From: Melioribacter sp.
GTDB lineage: Bacteria > Bacteroidota > Ignavibacteria > Ignavibacteriales > Melioribacteraceae
Reading direction: 5' to 3'
NCBI GenBank assembly: GCA_003155655.1
Contig: PMDS01000097.1
Coordinates: 97,251-151,375 of the forward strand
DNA length: 54,125 nucleotides
Under the pieces are notes generated by a model that worked only from the letters and a program-made list of their open reading frames with translations, ran no database searches and was not told where the DNA came from. Shown here piece by piece: positions 7,392 through 16,588 of this stretch (its first letter is position 1; every line of letters starts with the position of its first letter). The position numbers and the translations under genes are program-made.

Positions 7392-9254
7392 ATGCAGCCA
7401 GAATTAGAAAAATATGGTCCAATAGTAAGTAATGAGAACTTTCAATCGAAGCTGAACCATCTTGCTAAAGAGCATTTTCAAATAAATGTAAGGAATGATT
7501 TTGATTATTTAAATAGCGTAAAGGAGAGCATAAGGTTTTATTCTCTTGATCTTCCGGCAGAAATAAAAGAAATATTTATTCCGTATTCTGAAGCGCCGAT
7601 TTTTTGGATTTATGAATCACCCTTATTAAACCAGGTTGAAGAATTCCTACGGTTTAACCTTGCACGCGGTTCCTATGCAGAGCTGCACAAATCAATAAAA
7701 GACAATTACACTAAATGGGTAACAACTAAGCTAAAAAGCGAAAAGGAATATTTTGCAACAACTACAATGAATTTTTGTGAGAGGGACATTAATAAGCATA
7801 ACTTTTTCAAAATGATAATTAAAGGAATTATTTATTCCTATCAGAGTACTTTTTATAATCCACCGCGTGCAATTGAAATGTTTAAGAATGCGTTGGAAAT
7901 AATAAATGGTCTTCGCATAAATGATCAAATGAAAAACGAACTTAAATATGTAATGAATTTATATCTTGGGTTCATATTTCTTAAAGAAAATGATTATGAA
8001 AAAGCAAATTATTCATTTAAGGATGCTATTGATATTAAACCTCAGGGGAGTACAGCAAAACTTTATTGCGTAATTACAGAGATGTGCATAGGCAATGAAG
8101 AATCTTCAGCATATTTGCTGAGAGAGGTAATAAATTTTGATTTGCAAAGGCTGATGCTTGCAATAAAGACTAATAACCCGGGAATGTTTAGTTATTTTTT
8201 CAGAAATGCGTTTGTATATAATCTTTTTAACGAGAAAGATTTTTCAAAAGCATATAAAATTGTTGAAATGGTCCTGGAAGAGTTCAAATACCATGATTCA
8301 TCAATATTTACTAAATGCAGGGGCAATCTTGAATATGTGAAATCAAAAAAGTACCAAGAATATTTTGATGATGAAATAAAAAAATCGATTTCATTCTGTG
8401 AAAAAATCATTCAGAACTATAATAACAGCACAAACACACTTTTTTATGCACTGTATCCTGAGTTCCATAATAAATTTGAATCCATTATAGAATATCTTGT
8501 ACTTAAAGTAAAAGAAAGATTTTATAAGGAGGTAAAGGAAAAGGTTTCATATTTTGACTTGCCGATTCAGGAGAACTTAAGTACTGAAAAACATCTTCTT
8601 GAAGAGCTTGAAAATTTCAAGACGAAATCAAAAGAAAATTTAGCAACATCAATTAAAGATATTTCCAATAATTATGATGCTGAATGCCGGGCAATAGAAG
8701 AGAGAATAAATGGTTTGCCCAATGAGGATCGTTTTAACCCTCGCGTTTCGATGTCAAATAATATGACTTATAATATTATAATTGCATTTATTGTATTTTT
8801 TATTGGAGGAGTTGCAGGGTATTCAAATAAATCTGTTTCCGATACTTCAGAATTTAATTCAATCTTTATGTTTGTTCTAACTTCAGGTTCAAAATGGGGA
8901 GCAATTAGTTTTTTTGTCGGGCTTGTAATTTCAATAGTTATTTCCGGAATAGTTCTTATAGAAAGAGCCGATGTAAAGCAGAAACTTCAAAGGAAAATCA
9001 GTTTTCTTAAGTTAGAAAAAGATAAGACTATTGCAGATACAAAGGAAGTCTTTGTGCACAAAGAAAAAATTATGAATGAGAGTATTAGCAATAGTGTTGC
9101 ACAGCATAAAAAGCGTGCGGAAGATTTAATGCACCAGAGAGAACAAACAGAAAAAGAGCTAATGAAATCAGCCGAAGAAAATATTAATGCGGTAATTTCC
9201 GGCTTTGCCCATCTTCAAAGCGAGAGGCAACATTCTGAAGAAGTAATGAAATAG
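7392..9254 (+). CDS. Large membrane protein with TPR-like region and coiled coil
   Basis: This 620-residue protein starts 3 bases after the kinase gene. Residues 120-350 are helical, with a TPR-like repeat around 180-215 (NLYLGFIFLKENDYEKANYSFKDAI). Two membrane helices lie at about 458-478 and 503-525, in an otherwise soluble protein. The C-terminal 90 residues are a charged coiled coil with many Lys and Glu. There is no signal peptide. The layout suggests a cytoplasmic scaffold held at the membrane, perhaps organising the adjacent kinase. I do not recognise a named family. Confidence 0.7.
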   Translation: MQPELEKYGPIVSNENFQSKLNHLAKEHFQINVRNDFDYLNSVKESIRFYSLDLPAEIKEIFIPYSEAPIFWIYESPLLNQVEEFLRFNLARGSYAELHKSIKDNYTKWVTTKLKSEKEYFATTTMNFCERDINKHNFFKMIIKGIIYSYQSTFYNPPRAIEMFKNALEIINGLRINDQMKNELKYVMNLYLGFIFLKENDYEKANYSFKDAIDIKPQGSTAKLYCVITEMCIGNEESSAYLLREVINFDLQRLMLAIKTNNPGMFSYFFRNAFVYNLFNEKDFSKAYKIVEMVLEEFKYHDSSIFTKCRGNLEYVKSKKYQEYFDDEIKKSISFCEKIIQNYNNSTNTLFYALYPEFHNKFESIIEYLVLKVKERFYKEVKEKVSYFDLPIQENLSTEKHLLEELENFKTKSKENLATSIKDISNNYDAECRAIEERINGLPNEDRFNPRVSMSNNMTYNIIIAFIVFFIGGVAGYSNKSVSDTSEFNSIFMFVLTSGSKWGAISFFVGLVISIVISGIVLIERADVKQKLQRKISFLKLEKDKTIADTKEVFVHKEKIMNESISNSVAQHKKRAEDLMHQREQTEKELMKSAEENINAVISGFAHLQSERQHSEEVMK

Positions 9255-9503
9255 TATTTATTAACTTGTTAATTTACTGCTGCCATATTAATTCAATATC
9301 CAAATCACAACCACAGATCATTATAAAGAAACTTAATTATTAGAGACTAAAATTTGGTATTATTGCTCAATAATTCTAAAACATTGCATAAAATCCATTT
9401 AAATAAAATGTACATTTTTGAATTTTCCGTTGAAAATTTGAAAGATTGATATTTTTACAAGTATATTAAAACATGAAAAAATATTCATAGGAATTAATTC
9501 TGT

Positions 9504-10607
9504 ATGAAGTTTAATGAGATGAAGCAGGACTGCCGGTACTTTGCAGGTTATATTCCATGCAGACCAAATAAGATGTATAACGCGTTATGCATTGAAAACG
9601 AAATACCATGTAAATATTATTCAAAGGTTAAAGAAAAGATTTTAATAATAAAATTAGGCGCAGCAGGTGATGTAATAAGGACTACACCATTATTGCATAA
9701 AATTCAGAGTGAATACCCCGACTCTTATGTCTACTGGATAACACAATTCCCAGATCTCATTCCTCAAAAGTCAATAGATAATATTGGCGCTGATAAAATT
9801 TATAATTGGGAATTGAATTCACTTATCACATTACAAAACATGGAATTCGATTTAGTAATTAATCTTGATAAGGATGAGCAGGCATGCAGCCTTGCAAAAT
9901 CCTTGAAGTCCCAAAAGTATAGTGGTTACACTCTTGTTAATAACAAACCATCTCCATTTGATGAGAAAGCCAATCATAAGTTTTTAACGGGAGTATTTGA
10001 TGAAATTAGTAAAGCCAATAAAAAAAATTATATGGAAGAGATTTTTGATATTTGCGGATTCTCATATAATAAAGAAGAATATATACTACCGGATTATGAT
10101 TTAGTAACAAAGTACAACATAGACAGTTCTAAAATTATTGTTGGTCTAAATACTGGATGTGGCGGCCGCTGGACTTCACGTCTCTGGCCGGAAAAATATT
10201 GGTTGGAACTTATTAGTTCTCTAAAAAAAGAAAACTATGAGGTGGTAATTTTGGGCGGACCGGAAGAAGATGAAAAAAATCTAAGAATTTCTTCTTCAAC
10301 TAACACTAAATATTTTGGCGTAATGCCTCTTAAAAAATTTATAGGTCTGATGGATAAATGCGACATTATAGTTTCTGCTGTTACAATGGGAATGCATATT
10401 GCCATCGGCCTTAAGAAAAAATTAGTACTTCTAAATAATATCTTCAATAAAAACGAATTTGTTCTATACGGCAGGGGTGAAATAATTGAACCGTCCAAGG
10501 AGTGTACATGTTATTTTTCCCCGACATGTAAAAATGAAAATTATAAATGTATAGAGTACATTGAACCGCAAAGAGTATTAAAAGCAGTAAAAAATCAAAT
10601 AAAATGA
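9504..10607 (+). CDS. Glycosyltransferase family 9 (heptosyltransferase-like) with Cys-rich ends
   Basis: Residues 48-360 match the ADP-heptose:LPS heptosyltransferase family. KILIIKLGAAGDVIRTTPLL is the typical first strand and loop. The donor-binding half has LNTGCGGRWTSRLWPEKYW and a later region of the type found in this family around 280-300. The first 40 residues hold four Cys (DCRY, PCRP, LCIE, PCKY), and more Cys lie near the C-terminus (CTCYFSPTC), which may bind a metal. It opens the glycosylation island and is separated by about 250 bases from the signalling operon, so it probably has its own promoter. The sugar is not predictable. Confidence 0.88.
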   Translation: MKFNEMKQDCRYFAGYIPCRPNKMYNALCIENEIPCKYYSKVKEKILIIKLGAAGDVIRTTPLLHKIQSEYPDSYVYWITQFPDLIPQKSIDNIGADKIYNWELNSLITLQNMEFDLVINLDKDEQACSLAKSLKSQKYSGYTLVNNKPSPFDEKANHKFLTGVFDEISKANKKNYMEEIFDICGFSYNKEEYILPDYDLVTKYNIDSSKIIVGLNTGCGGRWTSRLWPEKYWLELISSLKKENYEVVILGGPEEDEKNLRISSSTNTKYFGVMPLKKFIGLMDKCDIIVSAVTMGMHIAIGLKKKLVLLNNIFNKNEFVLYGRGEIIEPSKECTCYFSPTCKNENYKCIEYIEPQRVLKAVKNQIK

Positions 10608-10810
10608 TCATTTATATGCCAATCGAGTAAAAAATAGATTTAAATAATATCTCTTTCTCAGCCGATCTAATACTGCACAATATTAACCATATTTCATTAT
10701 TTAGCCATTAGTATTTCATTTTAACGCAAAAACAACGCAATACAACCTTGAAGTTTATGGAATGAATTTCGTCTATAAATAAGGGATTTAAAAAGAAAAA
10801 TAATATTTTT

Positions 10811-12109
10811 ATGAAAATATCAGCCTTTCTTCCTGTGAAGGGGAGTAGTGATAGAATTCCCAACAAGAATGTAATGCTCTTGGATGGGGAGCCAATGTTT
10901 CTCCGCAGTCTGAAAAAACTTGTTAGTTCGCAAATGATAAATGAAGTCTTTCTTGATTCTGAATCACACGAAATAATTCAAATTGCAAATGAAATAAAAT
11001 GTAAAATTCTTCGACGTGATCCTTCACTAGCATCAAATAAAACTGATGGTAATTTACTTTTTTACAACGAAGTGCTTAGTACTGATGCAGATATTTGCAT
11101 TCAGCTATTAGGAACAAGTCCATTTATTAAAAGAGAAACAATTGAAAAAGGGATTAAAGTATTAATTGAAAATGAAGAATATGATTCCGTTATGGCTGTT
11201 CGAAAAGAAAAACAATATAGATGGATAGATGGAAAACCTATTTATGATATAAGCCATATACCGAACAGTGCAGATCTGGAAGATACTATAATCGAATCAA
11301 TGGGACTATATATAGTTAGAAGAGAAACGGTTCTAAGGACTAAAAGAAGAATTGGTGATAAACCTTACTTGCTTGAAATTGATCCAACTGAGAGCATAGA
11401 CGTTAATTGGCCATTGGATTTTGAGTTAGCAAATCTTATTGCAATTGGATTGAGAGAGCAGGAACGAAGATTGTTCAATAATTTAAAACTACTTCTTACA
11501 AGCGCACTTCTTTCGGATATTTTAGATGATATGGAACTTGAAGGTATACTCTCAAGCCGTTTTAATTTAAACTTGCCAAATCTTAAAATTTTTGGTCGTG
11601 CCAAAACGATGCAGATAGACTTATGTCCCGATGATGAAGATTTTAAGAAGATATATGACGGATTGAATTTGTATGATCACGTTGTGTCAAATGACATAAT
11701 AGTTGTGGCGAATAAAATTCCCGACTTTGCTTTTTTTGGAGAACTCAATGCAAACCTTGCATTAAGGTCAGGAGCTTCGGGTGCAATAATAGATGGTGTT
11801 ACACGCGATACAAGGGAAACCGCCGATATGGGATTCCCAGTTTTTTCAAAAGGAAATTATTGTAAAGACACACGTAAACGCGGGATAGTGACCTCTAAAA
11901 ATAAAACTGTAATAATCGATGGCGTAAGCATACATAAGGATGATTTACTGTTTGGTGATAAAGATGGAATTGTAGTGATTCCTAAAAAACATGAAAAGCA
12001 AATTATTGAAACAGCAATGGAAAAAATGAAAAATGAAAAGATGATTCTTATAGACGTTGCCAACGGGATTGAAACTAATCAACTGGTCGAAAAATACGGA
12101 CTGTTCTAA
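10811..12109 (+). CDS. CMP-sugar synthetase fused to RraA/HMG-aldolase-like domain
   Basis: Residues 1-225 resemble acylneuraminate cytidylyltransferases (NeuA/PseF/LegF class). The start AFLPVKGSSDRIPNKNV is the nucleotide-binding loop, ICIQLLGTSPF matches the family, and IDPTESIDVNWPLDFE resembles the C-terminal metal region. Residues 225-432 form an RraA-like domain with SGASGAIIDGVTRDT, the hallmark GxxGxVIDGxxRD. The RraA fold includes both the RNase E inhibitor and pyruvate aldolases (HMG/CHA aldolase). Fusion to a CMP-ulosonate synthetase favours an enzyme acting on a pyruvate-derived sugar acid. The gene stops 23 bases before the next one, within the island. Confidence 0.85.
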   Translation: MKISAFLPVKGSSDRIPNKNVMLLDGEPMFLRSLKKLVSSQMINEVFLDSESHEIIQIANEIKCKILRRDPSLASNKTDGNLLFYNEVLSTDADICIQLLGTSPFIKRETIEKGIKVLIENEEYDSVMAVRKEKQYRWIDGKPIYDISHIPNSADLEDTIIESMGLYIVRRETVLRTKRRIGDKPYLLEIDPTESIDVNWPLDFELANLIAIGLREQERRLFNNLKLLLTSALLSDILDDMELEGILSSRFNLNLPNLKIFGRAKTMQIDLCPDDEDFKKIYDGLNLYDHVVSNDIIVVANKIPDFAFFGELNANLALRSGASGAIIDGVTRDTRETADMGFPVFSKGNYCKDTRKRGIVTSKNKTVIIDGVSIHKDDLLFGDKDGIVVIPKKHEKQIIETAMEKMKNEKMILIDVANGIETNQLVEKYGLF

Positions 12110-12132
12110 AGATTTAATAAGCAGGGTTAATA

Positions 12133-15100
12133 ATGGTAAATAAAAGTCGTTTGGTTATGACTTTGCTGGTACGGGATGAAATTGATATTATCAAAGAGAA
12201 TATTGAATTTCATCTGAATCACGGTGTTGATTTTATAATTGCAACAGATAATGGTTCTGTAGATGGGACAAGAGAATTGTTGCAAGATTATCAAAAAGAT
12301 GGAATCGTTTATGTAATTGACGAACCTGCACAAGATTATTCCCAATCAGTGTGGGTAACACGCATGGCGCTGCTTGCCAAAGAAAAATTTGGAGCCAACT
12401 GGATTTTACATAACGATGCGGACGAATTTTGGTTCCCAAGATCAGGTAACCTTAAAACCGAATTAGAGAATTCTTCTTTTGATGTTCTTTACTGCAACAG
12501 ATTTAATATGAATTTGGATGAGGAAGAAATAGCTAAACCAAATTTTATATTCTATGATTTAAAAACCAAATCAATAAAACCATTCAATCTTGACTTTTCT
12601 TGTGTTGAAAAATATCCATTCTTCATGTATACAATTGGAAATAAATTAATTCATAGAGCAAGTGATAAAGTAGAAGTAGAGCAAGGCAACCATTCAGTCA
12701 AGATGGATAGTGCTAAATATTCTAAAAGTGAAAATATTGTAATATACCATTATCCAGTACGCGGGTATGAACAATTTAAAATGAAAGTGATAAATGGTGG
12801 TTCTTCTTATGAACGAAATACAAGTCTTCCCAAGGAAGTTGGCTGGCATTGGAGAAGATGGTATAAGCTTTATTTAGAGAACAAACTTGAAGAAGAATAT
12901 AAAAAGTTTATACTCTCAAAAAAACAATTGGAAAAATATCATCAATCCGGCAATATCATTTTTGATTATAAGCTAAAGGAAAATCTTGAAAACAATTACA
13001 ATTCTTTTATCGATCAATCCATGACGGAGATTTACGATGAAGAATTTTACAAGATGCATAATGATTGGGAAAAAGAATATCGTTTTATCGCAAACGAACT
13101 TAATGCAATGACAAATCCGGGTTCGGTTTTGGATCTCGGATGCGGAAACGGTTATTTGTTAAAGACATTTGCTGAGAAAGGAAAAAAAATTAAAGGTATT
13201 GACGGTTCATTTAATGCAATCAACTCAATTCAATATCCACTAAGAGAGAACTTTCATCAAAAAGATTTAAGACAACCTTTATATGTAGGAAGATACGACC
13301 TGGTGATATGTTCCGAGGTGGCAGAACATCTTGAAGAACAATATGCTGATTTACTAATTGATAACATTTGCCGTAGTTCGAAGAGGTATATATTTTTTAC
13401 AGGCGCAACACCAGAACAAACGGGCGGCGTAAATCATGTTAATTTACAACAGCATGAATATTGGATAGAAAAGTTTTCGAACCATGGTTTTCATCTTCTG
13501 AAAAAACAAACTGCTCAGCTTAGAACCTACATGCAATCCAATATTGAAGATATTGTCTGGTTTACAAAAAATTCTATGCTTTTTGAAAAATGTGCGAGTG
13601 AAGAAATTGTTCTAAACAATTTTGAAGAGGATATGAAAATATGTCTAATCTCCTGTTACCTACTTTCGGATGAAATGTGCAATGTATTAAACGAATTGGA
13701 AAATGAATTAAAGAAACAAAACTTTCTACTTATTATTCTTTCTCATGCAAGCAATCCCAAATTATCTATGCCTCTAATTAAAGTTCCGTATTCTTTTTCA
13801 GAATACTATTCTGAAATTAAACTACCGGAAAACTTTAAAGAATATAAAAAATTTGATGGCGAAAATGAATGGATTGATAGAGATAAAGCATTTTCCGGCA
13901 ATAATGCCAATAACGAAACACAAATTACAGAAGGTTTAATAAGAGCCCGTTTCTATTTTGAATCACTATTAGATAATTTTACTCCATCAATGGTCTTATT
14001 GTGGGGCAATACATTACCGCAAAGTTCACTTCAAAAGGAAATTTGTAAATCGAAAAATATTCCTGTCTATATTATTGAAAGGGGATTATATCCTTTAACG
14101 ATGATGATTGAAAAAGAAGGGAATGGCGCAGATTCGGAATTAAATAGTGTTTCCAATATACTTGAATCAGATGAGCAACTTTCATCAGTTAAATATTCTG
14201 AAATAAAAAATTATTATTTAAGTAAGAATCCAGAAAAGTATTCTCAAAGTAAATATAAGAATGCTGAAGAATTTAAAAGTTTCTATAAAATTAGCGATGA
14301 CCAAAAAATAATTGTCTTTTGGGGACAGCACGATGTGTGGGGCGGATTAGTTCCTAGAGATACGGAATTATCGAAAAGAAACTCGCCATGGTTTGCATCA
14401 ACAAAAGAAGCATTTGAAAAATTATCAAAAATAGTCTCTTTACGAAACGATTATGTGCTGTTTTTCAAACCGCATCCTCATGACACAATAGATTATCAAA
14501 CAGACTGTTCGAATGTTATAATTATTAGAGAAGAGAATAATCGTTCATTAATGGAAGTGGCAGATTTATTTGCCGCCATGTCTTCTACAGTGCAGTTTGA
14601 AGCATTATTATATGAAAAGCCAATTCTGCTGCTTGCCAATAGTCAATTAATCGTAAAACAAGTTGCGTATGAATATGACGTGGAAAAATCATTGGAAGAA
14701 TTAATTGAAAATGCTATTCTTAAAAAAGACTTTTCTGACAGAAAGAAATATTCAGAAAAATTTGTTGAATACCTGTTCGAAAAATTTCTATTTGGGTACG
14801 ACAATGCGCCAACTCAAAAAAAGATATTAGATATAGCACAGTTTATAGCTGAAAAAGGTTTAAAGAGAACCGGAAACTTCGGCTTAAACAGCATTATTAA
14901 TCATAATCAAACATACAGTAAAGAGAATGGTGTAAAAGCAATTGCATTCTATCTTCCGCAATATCATCCTATTCCTGAAAATGATAAAGCCTGGGGAAAA
15001 GGATTTACAGAATGGACTAATGTAACTAAAGCAGAACCACTTTTCAGTTCACACTACCAGCCGCATAAACCTTCTGAGCTTGGGTATTATGATTTACGTT

Positions 15101-16527
15101 CAGATGAGATTAGAAAAGAACAAATCAAACTTGCCAAACAATATGGCATTTACGGATTCTGTTATTACTACTATTGGTTCAATGGAAAGGAAGCTCTTGA
15201 AACTCCAATAAAAAAACTGCTGGCAAATAAAGAATTAGATTTTCCTTTCTGTGTCTGCTGGGCAAATGAAAACTGGACAAGGAAATGGGATGGACACGAT
15301 AATGATGTAATTTTCAAGCAGGAGCATAATGCGCAGGATGATCTAAATTTTATCAGAAGCTTGATTCCATATTTCAAAGATAACCGTTACATAACTGTAG
15401 ACGGCAAGCCAGTACTTTTGATCTATAGGACTGAACTATTCCCTGAAATAAAAAAGACTTCTGCTGCTTGGCGTAATGAAGTAAAGAAGCATGGTTTTAA
15501 AGACCTGTACTTAGTAAGAGTGGAAAGTTTTATTAGAGGAACAAACCCAAACGAATTGGGATTTGATGCCGCTGTTGAGTTTGCACCGGATTGGGGAATG
15601 AAGGGAAAGAGAAAATTAGCGGGAGAATTTAGCACACCAAAACTAAACAGTCTTGAAGTTTATGAGTACAAGGATTTAATGAATAATATGCTGGCAAAAG
15701 TGCCGGCTGATTACAAATTATTCAGAGGTGTTACACCTTGCTGGGATAATTCAGCCAGACGGGGTCATGCAGCAAATGTATTTATCAACTCAACTCCGGA
15801 ATTATACAAGCAATGGCTAAGCAAAGTAATTGTTCAAACAAAAAATAAATTTGTCACCAATGAACAGTTTATTTTTATCAATGCCTGGAATGAGTGGGGA
15901 GAAGGAAATCATCTTGAGCCGGATAAAAAATATGGCAGAGCTTTTCTTGAAGCAACAAAAGCCGCTTTCACTGAAACAGCAAATGAACATGGATTTAGTA
16001 TACAAAAAGGGAATGCTTCGCAAGAGATTAGTCAATTAAAGCAGCAAATCAGCCAGTCAATCGAAGATGGAAATTTATTCTCAGCTAACATGGCAATTAT
16101 TAAATATACCAACTCTTTTAATGATGAGTCCTTTATAAAAACATGCCGGGAAATATTAGATATTGCCAGACAGGCATTAAGAACAAAATTAAAATGGAAT
16201 TCTAAAAAAGGCTCTCAATACCTGGTACAAGCAGAAAATTTTATTGAAAAAGAAAATTTTGATGAAGCAAAGAAAAAATTAATTATGATCCTGAATGTTG
16301 AACCTGAACATCTGGAAGCGTTGAACGATTTAGCTGTAGTTCATATTATCAATAATGATAATGACAGTGCAAATGAACTAATTAATATAATTCTAACAAT
16401 ATGTCCCCAGAACGAAACTGCTCTAAATAATTATGCTTATTTAAATCAGCTGAATGTTGTAGAGGAGAACAATGAAATTCATAGTGAAATAATCAGTGAA
16501 ACAACTTCTGATTCTTTAGTGAGATAA
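12133..16527 (+). CDS. Multidomain glycosyltransferase: GT2, methyltransferase, capsule-type GT, WbsX, TPR
   Basis: This 1464-residue protein strings together several enzymes. Residues 1-270 are a GT2-like domain (TDNGSVDGTRE; HNDADEFW at 93-100 as the metal site). Residues 297-470 are a class I methyltransferase (VLDLGCGNGY near 331). Residues 500-890 resemble capsule polysaccharide transferases (FFKPHPHDT near 777, AAMSSTVQFEAL). Residues 934-1290 are a WbsX / GH99-like domain (IAFYLPQYHPIPEND, KGFTEWTNV, CWANENWTRKWD, NAWNEWGEG). The last 100 residues hold TPR-like helices. It has no signal peptide, so it is cytoplasmic and probably builds and methylates a glycan on a cytosolic acceptor. 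The acceptor is inferred to be flagellin from location. Confidence 0.92.
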   Translation: MVNKSRLVMTLLVRDEIDIIKENIEFHLNHGVDFIIATDNGSVDGTRELLQDYQKDGIVYVIDEPAQDYSQSVWVTRMALLAKEKFGANWILHNDADEFWFPRSGNLKTELENSSFDVLYCNRFNMNLDEEEIAKPNFIFYDLKTKSIKPFNLDFSCVEKYPFFMYTIGNKLIHRASDKVEVEQGNHSVKMDSAKYSKSENIVIYHYPVRGYEQFKMKVINGGSSYERNTSLPKEVGWHWRRWYKLYLENKLEEEYKKFILSKKQLEKYHQSGNIIFDYKLKENLENNYNSFIDQSMTEIYDEEFYKMHNDWEKEYRFIANELNAMTNPGSVLDLGCGNGYLLKTFAEKGKKIKGIDGSFNAINSIQYPLRENFHQKDLRQPLYVGRYDLVICSEVAEHLEEQYADLLIDNICRSSKRYIFFTGATPEQTGGVNHVNLQQHEYWIEKFSNHGFHLLKKQTAQLRTYMQSNIEDIVWFTKNSMLFEKCASEEIVLNNFEEDMKICLISCYLLSDEMCNVLNELENELKKQNFLLIILSHASNPKLSMPLIKVPYSFSEYYSEIKLPENFKEYKKFDGENEWIDRDKAFSGNNANNETQITEGLIRARFYFESLLDNFTPSMVLLWGNTLPQSSLQKEICKSKNIPVYIIERGLYPLTMMIEKEGNGADSELNSVSNILESDEQLSSVKYSEIKNYYLSKNPEKYSQSKYKNAEEFKSFYKISDDQKIIVFWGQHDVWGGLVPRDTELSKRNSPWFASTKEAFEKLSKIVSLRNDYVLFFKPHPHDTIDYQTDCSNVIIIREENNRSLMEVADLFAAMSSTVQFEALLYEKPILLLANSQLIVKQVAYEYDVEKSLEELIENAILKKDFSDRKKYSEKFVEYLFEKFLFGYDNAPTQKKILDIAQFIAEKGLKRTGNFGLNSIINHNQTYSKENGVKAIAFYLPQYHPIPENDKAWGKGFTEWTNVTKAEPLFSSHYQPHKPSELGYYDLRSDEIRKEQIKLAKQYGIYGFCYYYYWFNGKEALETPIKKLLANKELDFPFCVCWANENWTRKWDGHDNDVIFKQEHNAQDDLNFIRSLIPYFKDNRYITVDGKPVLLIYRTELFPEIKKTSAAWRNEVKKHGFKDLYLVRVESFIRGTNPNELGFDAAVEFAPDWGMKGKRKLAGEFSTPKLNSLEVYEYKDLMNNMLAKVPADYKLFRGVTPCWDNSARRGHAANVFINSTPELYKQWLSKVIVQTKNKFVTNEQFIFINAWNEWGEGNHLEPDKKYGRAFLEATKAAFTETANEHGFSIQKGNASQEISQLKQQISQSIEDGNLFSANMAIIKYTNSFNDESFIKTCREILDIARQALRTKLKWNSKKGSQYLVQAENFIEKENFDEAKKKLIMILNVEPEHLEALNDLAVVHIINNDNDSANELINIILTICPQNETALNNYAYLNQLNVVEENNEIHSEIISETTSDSLVR

Positions 16528-16588
16528 AATCGAAGATATAATTCAAAAAAACATTAAAAATGATTTAGAATATTCAAAAAGAAAAAAT

